DNA of 64,000 nt from Cryptomeria japonica (taxonomy: Eukaryota; Streptophyta; Pinopsida; Cupressales; Cupressaceae), in contig NC_081410.1 in assembly GCF_030272615.1 (NCBI RefSeq), positions 510,815,442 to 510,879,441 on the forward strand. Direction: 5' to 3'. This document shows, piece after piece, positions 1 to 12,558 of the stretch. Every line of letters begins with the position of its first letter. The stretch's first letter is position 1. The translations under genes were made by a program, and so were the position numbers. The notes beneath the pieces are model-generated. The model was not told where the DNA came from. It made no database searches and saw only the letters and a list, made by a program, of their open reading frames with translations.

Positions 1-734
1 ATGATCGACCAAAACCTCTACATATGATTACAACCTTATTCGCACACATATAATCCCATAACCTTAATCCCATGAATATGCCCATGATCTACAAAGAGAT
101 CTTACATCATATTTATACCAACCCAGGACCTAAACAATTAGGTCGGCCACCTAAAAGATAATACAATAAATTCATAACATAAACCCACAATCCAATGATC
201 AACCAGGTCGGCCTAAGACCGAAACAACATAATACAATCAAAAGATCCAACCAAAAACGCACTGGGATCATCCACCAACATGTTACATAAATCGTTCCAT
301 AACCTAGATGAATAAGATAACATTAGGTCTGAACCCAAATCCAACACCACTGATCAATAGGAACATGAACAAGATAACCACTAGCATCCTGAAAGCCATC
401 TAGAAGTCACACCAATACCACTAATCATGTGCATCAAAAGATATTCAACAAAACTCTGCTGGTAGAACCCTTACCGGTAACCAAAAGGCTTACTAGAACA
501 AATGATAGCTCTTGAGTCATCAAATCCCAAACCAACTAATCATGATACAAATCTGAATAGCATGAATGATAGATCCAAACCAATTCCACAAATCGAAGCA
601 TACCTGAGCATACCAGATCAATATCATAATCCAACCGCTCTATCGGAAATTGGTAAACAACCAAAACAACCGGTGTTGCCATCAATGACAAAACATCAAT
701 GCAACACATAATCAATTCCTCCAATTTGCCAACA
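1..734 (-). mobile_element. Ty1-copia 3' LTR (truncated by window edge)
   Basis: This stretch matches 30804-31545 closely along its whole length, and both copies end with TTGCCAACA. It is the 3' LTR of a minus-strand copia element whose 5' LTR is at 30304-31545. About 500 bp of it lie outside the window. On the minus strand a TATAAATA box is visible at 110-117, and the matching box in the other LTR is at 30911-30918. The boundary at 734 is fixed by the conserved AACA end followed directly by the polypurine tract. The two copies differ at scattered single bases, so the element is not recent. Confidence 0.88.
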
Positions 735-748
735 ATCTCCCCCTTTGG
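735..748 (-). other. Polypurine tract of the copia element
   Basis: Read on the minus strand this is CCAAAGGGGGAGAT followed immediately by the LTR start TGTTGGC. It is the expected primer site for plus-strand DNA synthesis. The same tract, in the same position, flanks the gag-only element at 36220. Confidence 0.85.
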
Positions 749-1391
749 CATTGATGGCAACACTAGATGTGAAAAATATCTAAGTGCCGAGAAATGCCAA
801 ACATGTCTCCCCCAAAGGAAGACAACCAACAATATCCCATAAGATGATATTACAATGAAGTTAACAAACTCCCCTTGTGAATGATATCCCTGTTAAACTC
901 TGTTTTTCACCTATATCTCTCCCCCTTTGACATCAATGCTAAAAATATGACATGAATATCAAAGAAAAATCATAAATTCACTGAACCACACAACTGACTA
1001 CTCCCCTTGAGTAGTAGCACCAACACATCAATCCAAAAAGAATAGTAGCTCTGCAAATGCATACTGGACTGATGCCAATCAACATCACTCAGGTCTCTAT
1101 CAGAGGGGCAGAAACCCCCAATTTGTTTATGAAGTACTCAAATGATTCCTTAGGCAAAGGTTTAGTGAAGATATTTGCAATCTACTCTTTAGTGATCACA
1201 TAAACGAGTCTGACTTCATTTGCTTCTACCTTCTCCTTCAAAAAGTTGTACTTGATAGATATGTGCTTTATCTTAGAATGAAATACCGAATTTTGTCATA
1301 TGTCAATAGTAACAGAGTTATCACAGTGAATAACTACCAGTTCATTTCAACTCACCCTTATATCCTTCAACATTTTCTTCATCCATAGAAC
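749..1391 (-). other. 3' untranslated spacer of the copia element
   Basis: This stretch lies between RNase H and the polypurine tract and contains no convincing reading frame. It holds a second polypurine-like tract, CTCCCCCTTTGACATCAATG on the plus strand at about 918-937, 182 bp inside the terminal one. The gag-only element has an equivalent tract at 36386-36406. Confidence 0.6.
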
Positions 1392-2153
1392 TTATGTACA
1401 GTTAGTAAAAGAAATAAAATACTCAACTTCAGCAGTAGATAAAGAGGTACATGACTGCTTTTTGTTGATCCATGAAACAAGTTTCTTTCCAAGAAAGAAA
1501 GCTCCATCGGATGTGCTCTTTCGGTCATCAACATCTCCAACCCAATCTACATTTGTATATGCACAGTGTAAAATCATCATTTTTAGGATGCCACAAACCA
1601 TCTTCAGTCGTTCCTTGCAAATACTTGAAAATCATTTTCACTGCACTCTCATGATTCTCTCTAGGATCACTCTGATATCTTGATACAATACAAACTGCAT
1701 TCATTATATCTGGTCTAGTTTGACTTAGATATAACAAACCTCCAATCATAGACTTGTACCTTGTAGGATTTATTGGTGATGATGCATCTATCTTAGTTAA
1801 ATTATCACTTGTAACCATAGGGGTACCGACTAGCTTAGAATTTTAGATACCAAATTTGGTCAACAACTCCCTAGCATACTTAGTTTGATAGATAAAAACA
1901 CCTTTATCAGTCTGAGTAATCTACAAACCTAAGAAAAATTTCATCTCCCCAATCATAGACATCTCAAATTCGTTCTTCATATTATCAGTGAATTCCATAC
2001 ATAACCTATCCTCACCTCCAAAAATGATATCATCAACAAAGACTTCAACAATCAATATGTCATCATCAGTGATCTTATAATATAAATTACTGTCAACATT
2101 ACCTTTAGTGAAACCAAGCTTCAAAAGATATTTATCCAATCTTGTATACCAAG
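1392..2153 (-). pseudogene. Ty1-copia reverse transcriptase C-terminus and RNase H (broken)
   Basis: Reading leftward from 2153, the frame gives the second half of a copia RT. It includes the catalytic block VEVFVDDIIFGG at about 2030-2070, then the connection region (SMIGGLLYLSQTRPDIMNAV), then an RNase H with YTNVDWVGDVDDRKSTS and SLSTAEVEYF. Two frame breaks separate the three pieces (1921-2139, 1528-1818, 1392-1601). The RT begins mid-protein at 2153. The missing N-terminal half ends at 27103 in the matching frame, so the two parts were one gene before the gypsy element inserted. The enzyme would have copied element RNA inside virus-like particles. It is not functional now. Confidence 0.9.
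2149..2153. repeat. Target site duplication CCAAG, left copy
   Basis: CCAAG stands directly before the gypsy LTR start TGTAGTC at 2154. The partner copy at 27098-27102 directly follows the LTR end at 27097. A 5-bp duplication is normal for LTR retrotransposon integration. Confidence 0.93.
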
Positions 2154-2421
2154 TGTAGTCACATAAATCTGTCCATTTTAATTAAATGAATATTTGTTAT
2201 TTATTTGATTAAAAACCACTAGCCATCAGTTAATTAAATTAATATTTAATTAATTAATCTTCAAACATTCTCCTATTAATTAAATAAATTATTCAATTTA
2301 TTTTAATTCATTCATTAAACCAAATTCGCAATCAATTAAATGAATAAATAGATAATTAAATAAATTATTCAATTTATTTTAATTAATTCATTAAACCAAA
2401 TTCGCAATCAATTAAATGAAT
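2154..2421 (+). repeat. Gypsy 5' LTR, first part
   Basis: It matches the start of the 3' LTR (25684 onward), beginning TGTAGTCACATAAATCTG. It carries an extra tandem copy of about 70 bp (roughly 2282-2350 repeated at 2351-2420, AT-rich) that the 3' LTR lacks. The LTR is interrupted at 2421 by the LINE and resumes at 8698. Confidence 0.9.
2406..2421. repeat. LINE target site duplication, left copy
   Basis: AATCAATTAAATGAAT occurs here and again at 8698-8713, flanking the LINE. Only one copy stands at this point in the 3' LTR, so the second was created by the insertion. A length of 15-16 bp is typical of target-primed reverse transcription. Confidence 0.88.
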
Positions 2422-2657
2422 TTTTTTTTCTTGAGTGAGCAAAGAGGAGCACTCTGCAACTAGGGCACAAAACCCATAGTGTCGTTGGTTGCAATACGTG
2501 TTCATGTGCAAGGGCTCCCTGGCCTTGTTGGGAAGCCCTCAAAGTCATTTATTACCTCCTACAATAAATGGAGCCAAATAAAGATGGCCCCAAGAACCCT
2601 AAACAACCCATTTCTTCATCTGCGAATGCTTGAGAGCTGCGGAAAACCTTCAGCCAA

Positions 2658-4430
2658 GTGGTGGAGGGCAAGCGGTTTTCATTCCTTGAAGATGCAAAGT
2701 TTGAAGCCGCTCTTCACCATGAAGATGAAACCAATCTCACGCCTACACAAGGTGAGGTCCACTCTTCCAAGCGCATCACCATTAAACCTAACGACTCCAT
2801 GCTCTCTACCATTTCTTCAGAGATTTCTAGACTTAGGGATTCAACAATTTTTTTCGTTGCCTTTGATGTAAATAATTTACCATCTTGACAATATATGAAT
2901 AAATGATTTCAGGATGTGTGGGTCAATAAATTTAGGTTTCAATTTTCATTTTGTAGAATGATTCAAAAGGGTTTATTTTTAATTTTCTTTGATAATAAGG
3001 AAAGCCAAAGTAAAATTGTAAATAAACAGTTTTGGTCAGTAGGAAATTCATCTTTTAGGGCGATTCGATGGGACCCTGAAGCCTGTAATGATGAAATACT
3101 TGCCCTTACCTGCCCAAAATGGATAACCATTAAGAATGTTCCAGCTTTCCTTTGGTCCTGTGTTGACAAAATTGTGGAACCCTTGGGGAAAATTGTAAAA
3201 ATCGACTCTTCTCCCTCGGTCCTCCCACATCTCTATGCTAGACTGCTCATTGCATCAAAACCAAGCATGGTCTACCCTACAGAAATTGTTATTCGACTCC
3301 ACAATAAAACCTACTGTTGTGTGATTGAATATATGGGTGGAATAGATGCCTATCACTTTTGTAAGGTTAGTGGTCACTTTAGAAGCAAATGTCCCTTATT
3401 ATCGAGCAAATTTTCAAGGTCTAAAACTAGGGCCTCCGGTCCCCCCTGTAACTAAAGTTGTGCCCTCTGAACCTGCCCCTATGTCCCCCCCTCATTCCCC
3501 TTCCTCGCCACCCTCCCCACCTGCTTCTTCTCCCCCCCCCCCTTCGCCGCCCCCCCACACCCGTCCCCCTACCTCTCCACCCTCCTCGATGGCTAACTCC
3601 ATCTTAGACTACAACAATGCTATCAAAGAGGCCCTTGCTACAGCTCAGCCTCCCCCCCTTGCCCCCTCTGAATCAGTTGATACTCCTCTAACCCGAGGAC
3701 CCTTAATGCTCAACAACTAGTGATGGAGAAACTGAGAAAAGCAACGGAAGCAAGGAAAATTATTGAACTAAACCTCCTCAAGCAGAAAATGGAAATTGAG
3801 GCCTCTTGGTGTCAGCTACCTGACCTTGAGGACATTGATAGAGGTGCTCCAGATATGGCAGACATAATTAGTAGGGCCTTGGCCCAAGACTCTGAACTAT
3901 CCACTAGCAAAGAACATAATGGTCTCAATATTGAGGATCCCCTTACCCTACAAGAGGATATGGGAGGACCTAATTTGGAAGAGGTGTCATCAACCCCTCT
4001 AGATGATTTTGGTACTTTAGAGAACTCTAGGGGAGAACCTGCTAGTGGTGCCCCCTATACTGCTAGCATCCCTATTAGTGCCTTGAAGGCAAAGATAGAT
4101 ACCACTCAAGTTGTGGAACCCACCATAGACCCCTTCACTCCAGTGGAAGCCAATTTCGAACAAGGACTGATAGTCCCTCAAGATGGATTTATAGTGGTTA
4201 AACACAGGGAAGCTAGGAGGAAGAGATCTCCCAAGAACAACAAGGATAGTGCTAACAGGAAGGAATCTCTAGGTCCTAAGCAAATCTCAAAGGCAAGGAA
4301 AAAGAGAGGTAGACCCTCCTCTTCTATTGCATTTGATGCTATCAATATAGCAAACAAAGAGGACCGACCCAAGTGTTTTGAGGGATTTAAATCCCAAACT
4401 GAACCTCCCCAACCAGGTGAATCATGTTGA
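2658..4430 (+). pseudogene. LINE ORF1 (DUF4283 plus zinc knuckle), broken
   Basis: This is the nucleic-acid-binding ORF1 of a plant L1 LINE. Segment 2658-2888 gives the N-terminus. A stop follows, and the same frame continues at 2916-3455 with a DUF4283-like fold (KGLFLIFFDNKESQSK, KWITIKNVPAFLW). A degenerate zinc knuckle AYHFCKVSGHFRSKC follows, in which the first cysteine is replaced by tyrosine. A frameshift near 3400 leads into a very proline- and serine-rich linker (3346-3720). The rest, 3720-4430, is charged and ends in a lysine/arginine-rich tail. The stop at 4428-4430 overlaps the ORF2 start at 4424. ORF1 proteins coat LINE RNA; this copy cannot make the full protein. Confidence 0.82.
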
Positions 4431-7400
4431 AGATTATATCTTGGAACATCAGAGGCCTGGAGGTCCCTGATTGGAAATACATCATAAAGAGATTTCTTAA
4501 TGCACATAAGAATATGGACTTCCTCCTCTTCCAAGAGCTAAAGGCAGTGGGCTTCATACTGCAAATTGGTCTCAAATGTATCTGGAGGGAGGCCACCTCT
4601 TTTTACACTAACCATACCAAAGGAAAAGGTGGATCAACTATACTCCTTAGCCCTAAATGAGCCAACAAAGTAGTTAACTGGGGTCAATCCCCCTGTGCTA
4701 GAGCTATATGGGTCACCATTCAAATGGAGAACTAGAAGTTTGGAATGTGCTCTATATATGCCCCGAATGACTACAGAGAAAGAGGTGAACTTTGGAACTG
4801 GCTAACAATGCTAGAGGATATCCCTTGGATTATTGGGGGAGACTTCAATATGGTGGAATCTCCCAATGATAAAAAAGGGGGCAATAAATTTGAATGGAAG
4901 GGAGTGGAAAGACTTCACTAGGATAGAATGATCAATAAACTGCATCTTTTTGACCCTATTGCTGGGAACAAAGACAAATTGAACACTATATGGTACACCT
5001 GGTGCAACTACCAACAATTGAATAAAAGGATCTACTGCAGACTGGATAGGTTCTACCTCAATAAATCCCACTTTATGGTAGACAAAGGCCCTAGTGGTGA
5101 CCACTATTCTGTCTCCCCATACACCCTCTCAGATCACCACTAGATAATAATGGGAATTGACCTCTACCCAGAGGCCCCCCCTCCTTCTCCAAAGCTTCTT
5201 CATTTATCCTAAACACTAAACTCCTAGAAGATGAAAACCTCTGCTCTGCCTTGGCCTTTATCAGACTGTTTAACAAAAAAGACAGGATACAACCCTCTAA
5301 TGCAGATGCCTGGAATGTAAACATTAAAACTTGGACCATCCTTTGTCAAACAGTGGGCAAAAAGAAGGCCAAGGATGCCAGGAGGATCTATGTAATGTAG
5401 AAATGAATCTTCAAAACTCTCTGAATGATGAAAACCTCACCTGCACTCCGATGACAATCAAAGATCACCGCAAGAGGTTTCAAAACCAGAAAATTAAAGG
5501 GCTTAAAACCAAGTCCAAACTAAATTGGCTGGATTCGGGGGCAAGGGCTCCAAATTCTTTTTCCACATGCTCAAAGTTAAGGAAGCTAAGGTGAACATCA
5601 ATGCTATATAGGACAATAACACTCACATCACAGACTCCCAGGAGATCCTGCAATGTTTCTCCCTCTATTATCCGAAGCTTTTCACCTCAAGGGTAGTAAA
5701 TGAAGAACACAGACATGCTAGAGTGCTTATTAAGCAACCGACCCCACCCAAAATTAATGAGGAGGACTATGAGGTTTTGAGGCACCCTATTTCAAAAGAG
5801 GAAATAGCCATGGCTATCTCCTCTATGGGTAATGATAGATCCCCTGGTCCAGATGGATTCCCAGTGGAGTTCTATAAGAAAAATATTAAATGGATTGTAG
5901 ATGACCTCCATGCCATATATATGGAGGCTATATCCAAAGGAACCCTTGGCAAAGAGATCATCCAAGGGATTATCAAACTCATTCCAAAGGAGGGAGACAA
6001 GACTTTGGTCAAGAATTGGAGGCCTATCACGCTACTAAATGTATCTTACAAAATATTAGCTAAAGTAGTAGCAAACAGGTTAATCAGAATACTGCCTAAG
6101 ATTATCAGTCCTACCCAAACAAGATTTGTGAAAGGCAAGTTCATCCTTGAGAACTTGGTGACCTGCTGGGAGTCTCTAGAGTGGACCAAGACTTCCGATC
6201 AGAATGGGGCTATGTTACTAATAGATTTTGAGAAGGCATATGATAGGATAGAATGGGGATTCATAATTCAGATGTTAGACAGTTTGGGCTTCCCAGACTC
6301 ATTCTGCAAGATTATCCAGACACTTCTTAGTGATGCCAATGCAGTTGTGGAAGCAAATAGACTAAAATATGATAATATCACTATTTCCAGATCAATTAGA
6401 CAGGGGTGTCCTCTTGCCTCGACCCTGTTTGTCTTGGCTGGGGATGCTATGCACTACATACTAAAAGACTTCAGCTTATCCCCTAAGGTTAAAGGAATAA
6501 CACTCCCTAACAAAGAAGAGGTCATCAATATACAGTTTGCATATGACACAACTATCCTCTTCTCCTTGGGGGAGGAGAATCTAACACATCTTCTTCACAA
6601 TATCGAGATATTCTATAAAGCATCAGGTAGTAGAATTGCCCTCCACAAATCTACCCTGTTAGGTTGGATTGATGCCCTTCCTATCTGGTTGTCTAAGTTT
6701 GACCTAAAATGGGGAGGCCCAACTACCATCATTAATACTTGGGCATCCCTTTCTCTATCTCTCTGAACTTGAAAGAAATGTGGGAATGGTTAAGAAATAA
6801 GGTTGATAAGAAACTTACCAAGTGGAACTAGAACTTCCTCTCCCTAGCTGGTCACTATTAGGTTTGTCAGAAACTTCTATCTTCCTATAACATTTATTGT
6901 TCCTCGGCCTGGTTATTTAGCAATTATTAGTTCAATTACATTCAAAAGCAGATCAGGAACTTCCTCTGGTTAGATGGAAAAGGCAAAAATAAGCAGCACA
7001 CAGTTAAATGGGACTGGTGTATCAGATCTAAGACTCAGGGAGGTATGGGTCTCAAAGGCCTCAAACTTCAAGGAACAACCCTGGCTGCCAAATGGATTTG
7101 TAAAGCTATTGATGGCAATGAACCCTGGAAAGTCCTTGTTAGAAACAATATCCAATGCTCCACCCCAAAATCAGCAAAAAAATGGAAGAACCTACCTATC
7201 AGTGATTTGATTGTTGGGAATTTTGAGGTCTCCCCTACAGGGTTAGAAGTCTTCAAGTCGATATGGAAAGCCTGGAACCATGTTAGGAAATACATTAGCA
7301 ATAAAGACATAATAGACAAGGAAGGATCCCTTAATCTAAAAAGGTCTATATGGTGGAATGTTCTGCACAATGGGAAACAACTAGCCTATCTTCAAGGATG

Positions 7401-8323
7401 CTCTGCCTTGAAATGGCACAACTAGGGACTGATCTCATTTGAACACATTCTGCAAGATGGCACCCTGATCTCCTAGAAGTCTCTTAGCTCTAAATTCAAC
7501 CTCCCCCTCTCCTAGACCAGAACCTACTCTATCCTTAAGTCTGCACTTGCTCCCATCCTTCCTGCTCCCACCCCCAGCTCCCCCCCCTATAGCCTCTCTC
7601 TGCTGGATAGATGGATCTCCCCTTTTGTTGACCAAAGCTAAAATGATTTACTCTGCCCTTATTGATTATGTGGATATCCTTGACCACCTTAACTACTCCT
7701 GGAACCTTTCCTGGGACTCCAAACAATGGCATTCTACCCTCTCAAGATTCTGGACTTCCCCGACTGAACCAAAGAAGAATTTTTTTGCCTGGAGACTCCT
7801 TCTACATAAGCTACCACTAAAAGACAACAACAGAGACCCCTTACTATGCAAACTCTATCGTATCCCTGAATTTGTATACCACATCTTTTTTGGTTGTCAT
7901 TTTGCTAGAGAAGTCTGGAATTTGTTTGGTATCTCACTTAATAACAACTGTTTTACTATTGAACAGATGGTATTTGGTTATATTAGAGGTGGCAAGAAAC
8001 ATGCTAGTCTTTTCTGGTCTGCTTTCTCTTTGGAAATTATGTGGATCATTTGGAAATATAAGAATGATGATGTGTTTAATGGAAAGAGTAGGAACCTCAC
8101 TGAGTCTCTTAGGAGACTCATCTTTTACCTTGTTGCTATGCAGGTCACAGTGGTACTAAGACTGGAGGAAGACAAATTTGATAGGTGGCTAAAGAATGGC
8201 TCTACTCTAGTCTTCATAAGAGAACTCTCACATGGCTTCACATGGGACCACATGGGAAGCAATAAGACTCATTTTGAACAAGGGCTAATGAGGTTCATGC
8301 AAGAGATGGAGGCACGATGTTAG
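4424..8323 (+). pseudogene. LINE ORF2: endonuclease and reverse transcriptase, broken
   Basis: The endonuclease begins ISWNIRGL at 4424 and continues through LLFQELKAVG, GGDFNMVESP (about 4840) and SDHH (about 5130). Several in-frame stops interrupt it. The RT (5723-6766) shows RSPGPDGFPVEFYKK, NWRPITLLNVSYKILAKV, LIDFEKAYDRIEW and RQGCPLASTLF. The catalytic box reads QFAYDTTILF where FADD is expected, so one catalytic aspartate is replaced by tyrosine. After further frame breaks, 7547-8323 carries the zinc-binding zf-RVT segment (FFAWRLLLHKLPLKD, then a Cys/His cluster near 7860-7900). I see no RNase H after it. The family nicks DNA and copies its own RNA at the nick. Confidence 0.88.
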
Positions 8324-8697
8324 AGAGAAGACTTCATTGAGCTGGAGTTGGAAGGACTTCCCTCCCACCAGTACAGAGATCAGTTTGCCGAAGGGAATGT
8401 ACTAGTTTGGTGCGAAGGAGAGCTAGGCTGGACTGCATGGCTCCCCCTAGTGGGCGATAACATTGACCCTGCTTCCTCCTTTGTGTCCAGTTAGTTGTAC
8501 CCCTGTGATGCTTGGACACATCTATCATTTTGTATAATTTTGTAATTCAGCTCCTATCCAAATGTTCGTATATCATATATTGAGCTCCTGCCTGATATAG
8601 CTCCTACATCTTATGTTTTAACTCTGTAGACTAGCTGTATGGTTTCCAACTCAAACTCTCAAATTTTGAACTATTGTTTATATGATGCTTAATACAA

Positions 8698-9884
8698 AAT
8701 CAATTAAATGAATAAATTCTATTTATTCAATTTAATCATTTAAATCATTAAATACCCCCACTTGTATTTTCCTACAAATGTAAGTTGCAACCACAAATTG
8801 AAATAAATAAATTTTATTTTAATTAAAATCCTATTTTCCCTCACCCACCAAACCCCCTTCTAGAACCTATATAATCCTAATCAATTAACCTAATCCATCC
8901 CCTAATTATTGTCACTTTCCTAAACAACTTGGAGTCACTTCTCAAAGACTTCAAAGTCTTTGAAAAGCATTAAATGTTTTGTGTATTCAACAAATTAACC
9001 TCTAAAGTCTTCCAAACCACTTATGGCTCTTACATGACCATTTATGGTTAACCCCTAACTCAACTCTCATGTGACTCATGTGTCTCCTCAAGCATTTATT
9101 GCTTTGACCATGGTTATCCCTTTAACCTTTGCACAAGAGTTTATCCATTGGATAAAAGCTTTATTCTTTGAATAAAGAATTTATTCACTCAACCTAACCT
9201 TGACCTTAACTCCTAAGTTGACTCTCAGGTCATGTCAAGCATTTAATGCTTATTCCCTCTCCTCTCAACCTATCTCATATTGACACTTGTCATCCTGGGA
9301 TTGGATTGAAAGCCCTCACATGGATCTCATCCTGACCCTTGTTGAGATTACTCAATCTCAACCATTCATTGATCCATTTTTATTATAAATAGAGCTCATT
9401 TCTTCATAATCCAGATCCTGAAAACTTGTATGCATCTAAGTTATAGATAATTTTAGAGAGCATTTTAGCATAATCAATCATATTCACTCTTTTGGCTTAA
9501 AATAAACACTAGCTAATTAGATAATCTCTCATTTTTAGTTTTTGTTCACACTTGCAGAACATTTTAGATTAATCATCTTTTTATCTTGAACCTCCATAAG
9601 GCATCCATAGTGCAAAAAGCTGCTGAGAGCTACACTAATTTGGAACTTGGAGAGGAGAGGAACAAGGGAGGAGGAGCTACGAGCATGGTAGAAGACATTT
9701 GGAGATGTCTTCTTATATTTATATTCATAGTTAAATGTTTTACTTTGTTTTTAGTGTCTCTCTTGGTATGCCTGTTTAGACTTGTTTTTGGTTGATTAAC
9801 ACTAACTCTTCTTTGTTTCTTGTGTTTTTGTGTGTTATACGACCACAGGTTTTAGTCTAACGTTGCCCATTTTGCAGAGCATCA
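8698..9884 (+). repeat. Gypsy 5' LTR, second part
   Basis: It resumes the LTR after the LINE, with the duplication copy at 8698-8713, and matches 25869-27097 to the end GCAGAGCATCA. A TATAAATA promoter box is at 9384-9391. A perfect 9-bp inverted repeat (GTTGAGATT, 4-nt spacer, AATCTCAAC) is at 9341-9362, just upstream of it. Both are preserved in the 3' LTR. A short open frame (9586-9795) also occurs in the other LTR (26799-27008), but it is probably incidental. Confidence 0.9.
9384..9391 (+). promoter_or_regulatory. TATA box of the gypsy 5' LTR
   Basis: TATAAATA is followed by GAGCTC, and the same context is at 26597-26604 in the 3' LTR. It would drive the element's genomic RNA toward gag. 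Confidence 0.6.
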
Positions 9885-9886
9885 TT

Positions 9887-9904
9887 TGGTGAACTCGACA
9901 TGAA
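9887..9904 (+). other. Candidate primer binding site of the gypsy element
   Basis: Two bases after the LTR end, TGGTGAACTCGACATGAA begins with the expected TGG, complementary to a tRNA CCA end. The position is right. I cannot assign the tRNA from the sequence alone. Confidence 0.55.
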
Positions 9905-12558
9905 TCCGACATAATTTTTTTAAACAAACTAACTTTTTGACTATTTAGCTTGACACACAGGTCGCACTTTGGCGCTTTTATTCTCCCTTTAGCGCTATTG
10001 CAATTTGATATTTTAGCGTTATTGTCTCAAATTTAGCGCCATTGTCCATATATTAGTGCTTTTGTCTTTTAAGTAGCATGTTTGTCCATACTTTATACTC
10101 TTGTATTGTTGTTTAAATATTTTACTTTAGCGCTTTTGTCTATACTTTAGCGCGTTTGTGTTAAGTAGCACTTCTGTTGTCACACAGAGTAGCGCTATTG
10201 TAACATAACGTTGTAAAAGAAAGGCCTTGTAACTGATAATATTTTTTTTAGGCTTGTGGAAGCCCACCATGTTTTCGGATTTTTCTAATTGTTTGTTTCG
10301 TGTTCAGGTTTTCAACTAACCCCCTTTTTTTTACTTAACAATCAAAAACACTTCTTTTGGTGCTTTAAAAATCACAAAACAAACTTTATTTCTTGCAAGT
10401 TAGGATTCAAATTTCGTTTTGGTGCTTAAAATCAACAAAACAAACCTTTATTTCTTGCAAGTTAGGAATCAAAATTTTCTTTTAGGTGCTTAAAATTGAC
10501 AACGCAAAATTTGCTTTCCTTGCATCAATCTAGAATTAAAAATTCACAATCAACACTTCGATTTTGTGCAAGTAGAAAGAACAATCAACTTGTCTCATTT
10601 TTGCAAAACGATTTTATTTCATACAAACGTGTTTTTCATTAAGTTGACCAGGATTTCAAATTCTAGTTTACTCAAACATATTGCCTTTGAAGTTAAAAAG
10701 AACATCATGGTTGTTGGAGCAACATCTCCAATTAGATAGTGTGTAATGACAAGTTAAAAAAAACAAGTACATTTTGTGTTTGGCACACTTGTGCAAAAGA
10801 GTTAGTCGAGTGGTCCTACTTCTAACACACAGTATCCTCTCCCTTGGCTTTCGTGGTCCTAGGTGCAAAAGAAAAGTGTTAGTAACACTCAAGTTTTATC
10901 TTTTTAAGAGAGGCCTACTAGGAGACACATCACTCTTGGAAATGACCTCGCACGGTAAATCCTTCGAGCCTCTATAGAAATCAGGTGAGAGTGAAATTTG
11001 TAGCCTTGGGTATAGTTGTTCCTACAGTGTAACTTGGCGAAAGGACAAATGGGCCCCACCATAAGTTACAAGGCTCTTAAGTGAGTCACTGAAAAATTAC
11101 TAAACACCTTTATATAGTAGCCCACCCATTCTATTGATTGAGGATATTTGTGAGAAGTTCAGTGCAAGAGCATAGATGATTTTGCTCCCAAGATACTCAC
11201 CATACATATTTCCTTGAGTAGAAACATAGCTTTTTGAAAGGTTACTTGTAGCCCGATAAAAGTGGTGACTCCCCCATCATAGGGATCATCTATTTCTTAT
11301 GCTCACGCAAGAATTAGTATATCACATCCTTACCTGCCACAATGGGATTCAGAAGGTATGTAGTACCAAAGTCAAAGAAATATCAAGATGTGGGCTGAAA
11401 TTATCGCAATTGACCATTTGACCTTAGGGATAAAAAGTGTTTAAGTATTTTCTTTTTTGAGTAAAGACCGGTGCAAATTGAGCCAACTTCAGGCTTTGGA
11501 AAACACCTAAAATACATTTGAAGGAAAGGGTCATAAAAAGTTCAAAAGATTGGGTTGATCTAGAACCATACTTACTTGTGCCTTTTGAGGCAACATTCTT
11601 CTGTTTGTGTGCTTGCTTTGTTTTCTTGTCAAAGAAACATCATAAACCCAAATCAAAAACAAGTATTCATCCAATACCAACATTTTCAAAAACACAAAAG
11701 ATCAAAAACAAAGAGCAATAATCAAAAGTATCAAACTATATGACCATTATTCACATCTTGAGAAAGAAGAATCTTCATCAACACATCAACTTGAAGAAAA
11801 GACCATTAAGCTCAAAGGCTTTTATAAAAAGGAGGAAATTATTCTATCTTAATAGACAAATCTTTTTCTCTCATAGAACCTTCTTACGTCACATGTGTCT
11901 TTACCTTCAAGGGAAATCAAATGAATTTGATCAAGAATCATTAAACCGCAGAGCTTTTACTCAATACAGAGCTTTGAGTTATCATCAAAATAAGGGAGGC
12001 AAGATCAATCTCGCTTTCTTTCTAGATATTTGTATCACATATAACGTAGCTTGGGAAGAGCCACAAACCCCTGAATAAGAAGAGGAAGAATTTGTTCCTT
12101 TTGTAACACAAAGTTTCTATTGAAAGTTGAACATCTCAACCATTATCACATTCACATCTCATCAAATCCATTCCAACTCTCAAAACATCAAAAGGTTTTT
12201 TTCGTAAGTTCTATTTCAATATTGATTGAATCAAACACAACACATCACTTTTAGAGTGTCTCTACATCTAGGATAAACTCATCCTAAGAGACATTTCTAC
12301 GCAGGTTAAAACTAGTCTATCAGTGCATCTTCTCATTACTAGGTAGTTGAGTCTGTAATGCATCTTAGATTTCTCTAAACCTTATCACATCAAACTTTGT
12401 CAATCCAACACAACAAGCAATTCAAGAAAGAACTTTGGTACCATCTACCTTTAGTGCTAGAGATTCATATTCGAAACACTTCACCAAACATCAATCTTTC
12501 ATTTCATCACCATCTCATCATAATTTTCATCAAACTTCAACAAAAACTTGTAAACAAA
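9905..12558 (+). other. Gypsy leader with AGCGC-motif cluster
   Basis: This 2.65 kb untranslated leader has no long reading frame. At 9969-10206 it holds about ten variants of TTTAGCGCTATTG / TTTAGCGCTTTTGT. The reverse complements of these motifs cluster at 24850-25106, near the other end of the internal region. A second short AAAATC/CAAACTTTATTTC-type repeat lies at about 10350-10460. Long leaders are usual in the Tat/Ogre lineage. Confidence 0.6.

Larger units (their letters stand above)
2422..8697 (+). mobile_element. L1-type LINE inserted in the gypsy 5' LTR
   Basis: This 6.28 kb non-LTR retrotransposon is flanked by a 16-bp duplication. It has a 5' region, ORF1 (about 2658-4430) and ORF2 (about 4424-8323). 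The 3' untranslated region of about 370 bp ends in a short A-rich tail (AATACAAA) instead of a long poly(A). Both ORFs are broken. The element appears near full length because ORF1 is represented from its N-terminal part onward. It is the youngest layer of the nest by position. Confidence 0.92.

Noticed and set aside
9586-9795. Short protein MNLHKASIVQKAAES in the gypsy LTR
   Set aside because: It recurs only because the LTR is duplicated (26799-27008). No start context or homology supports it.
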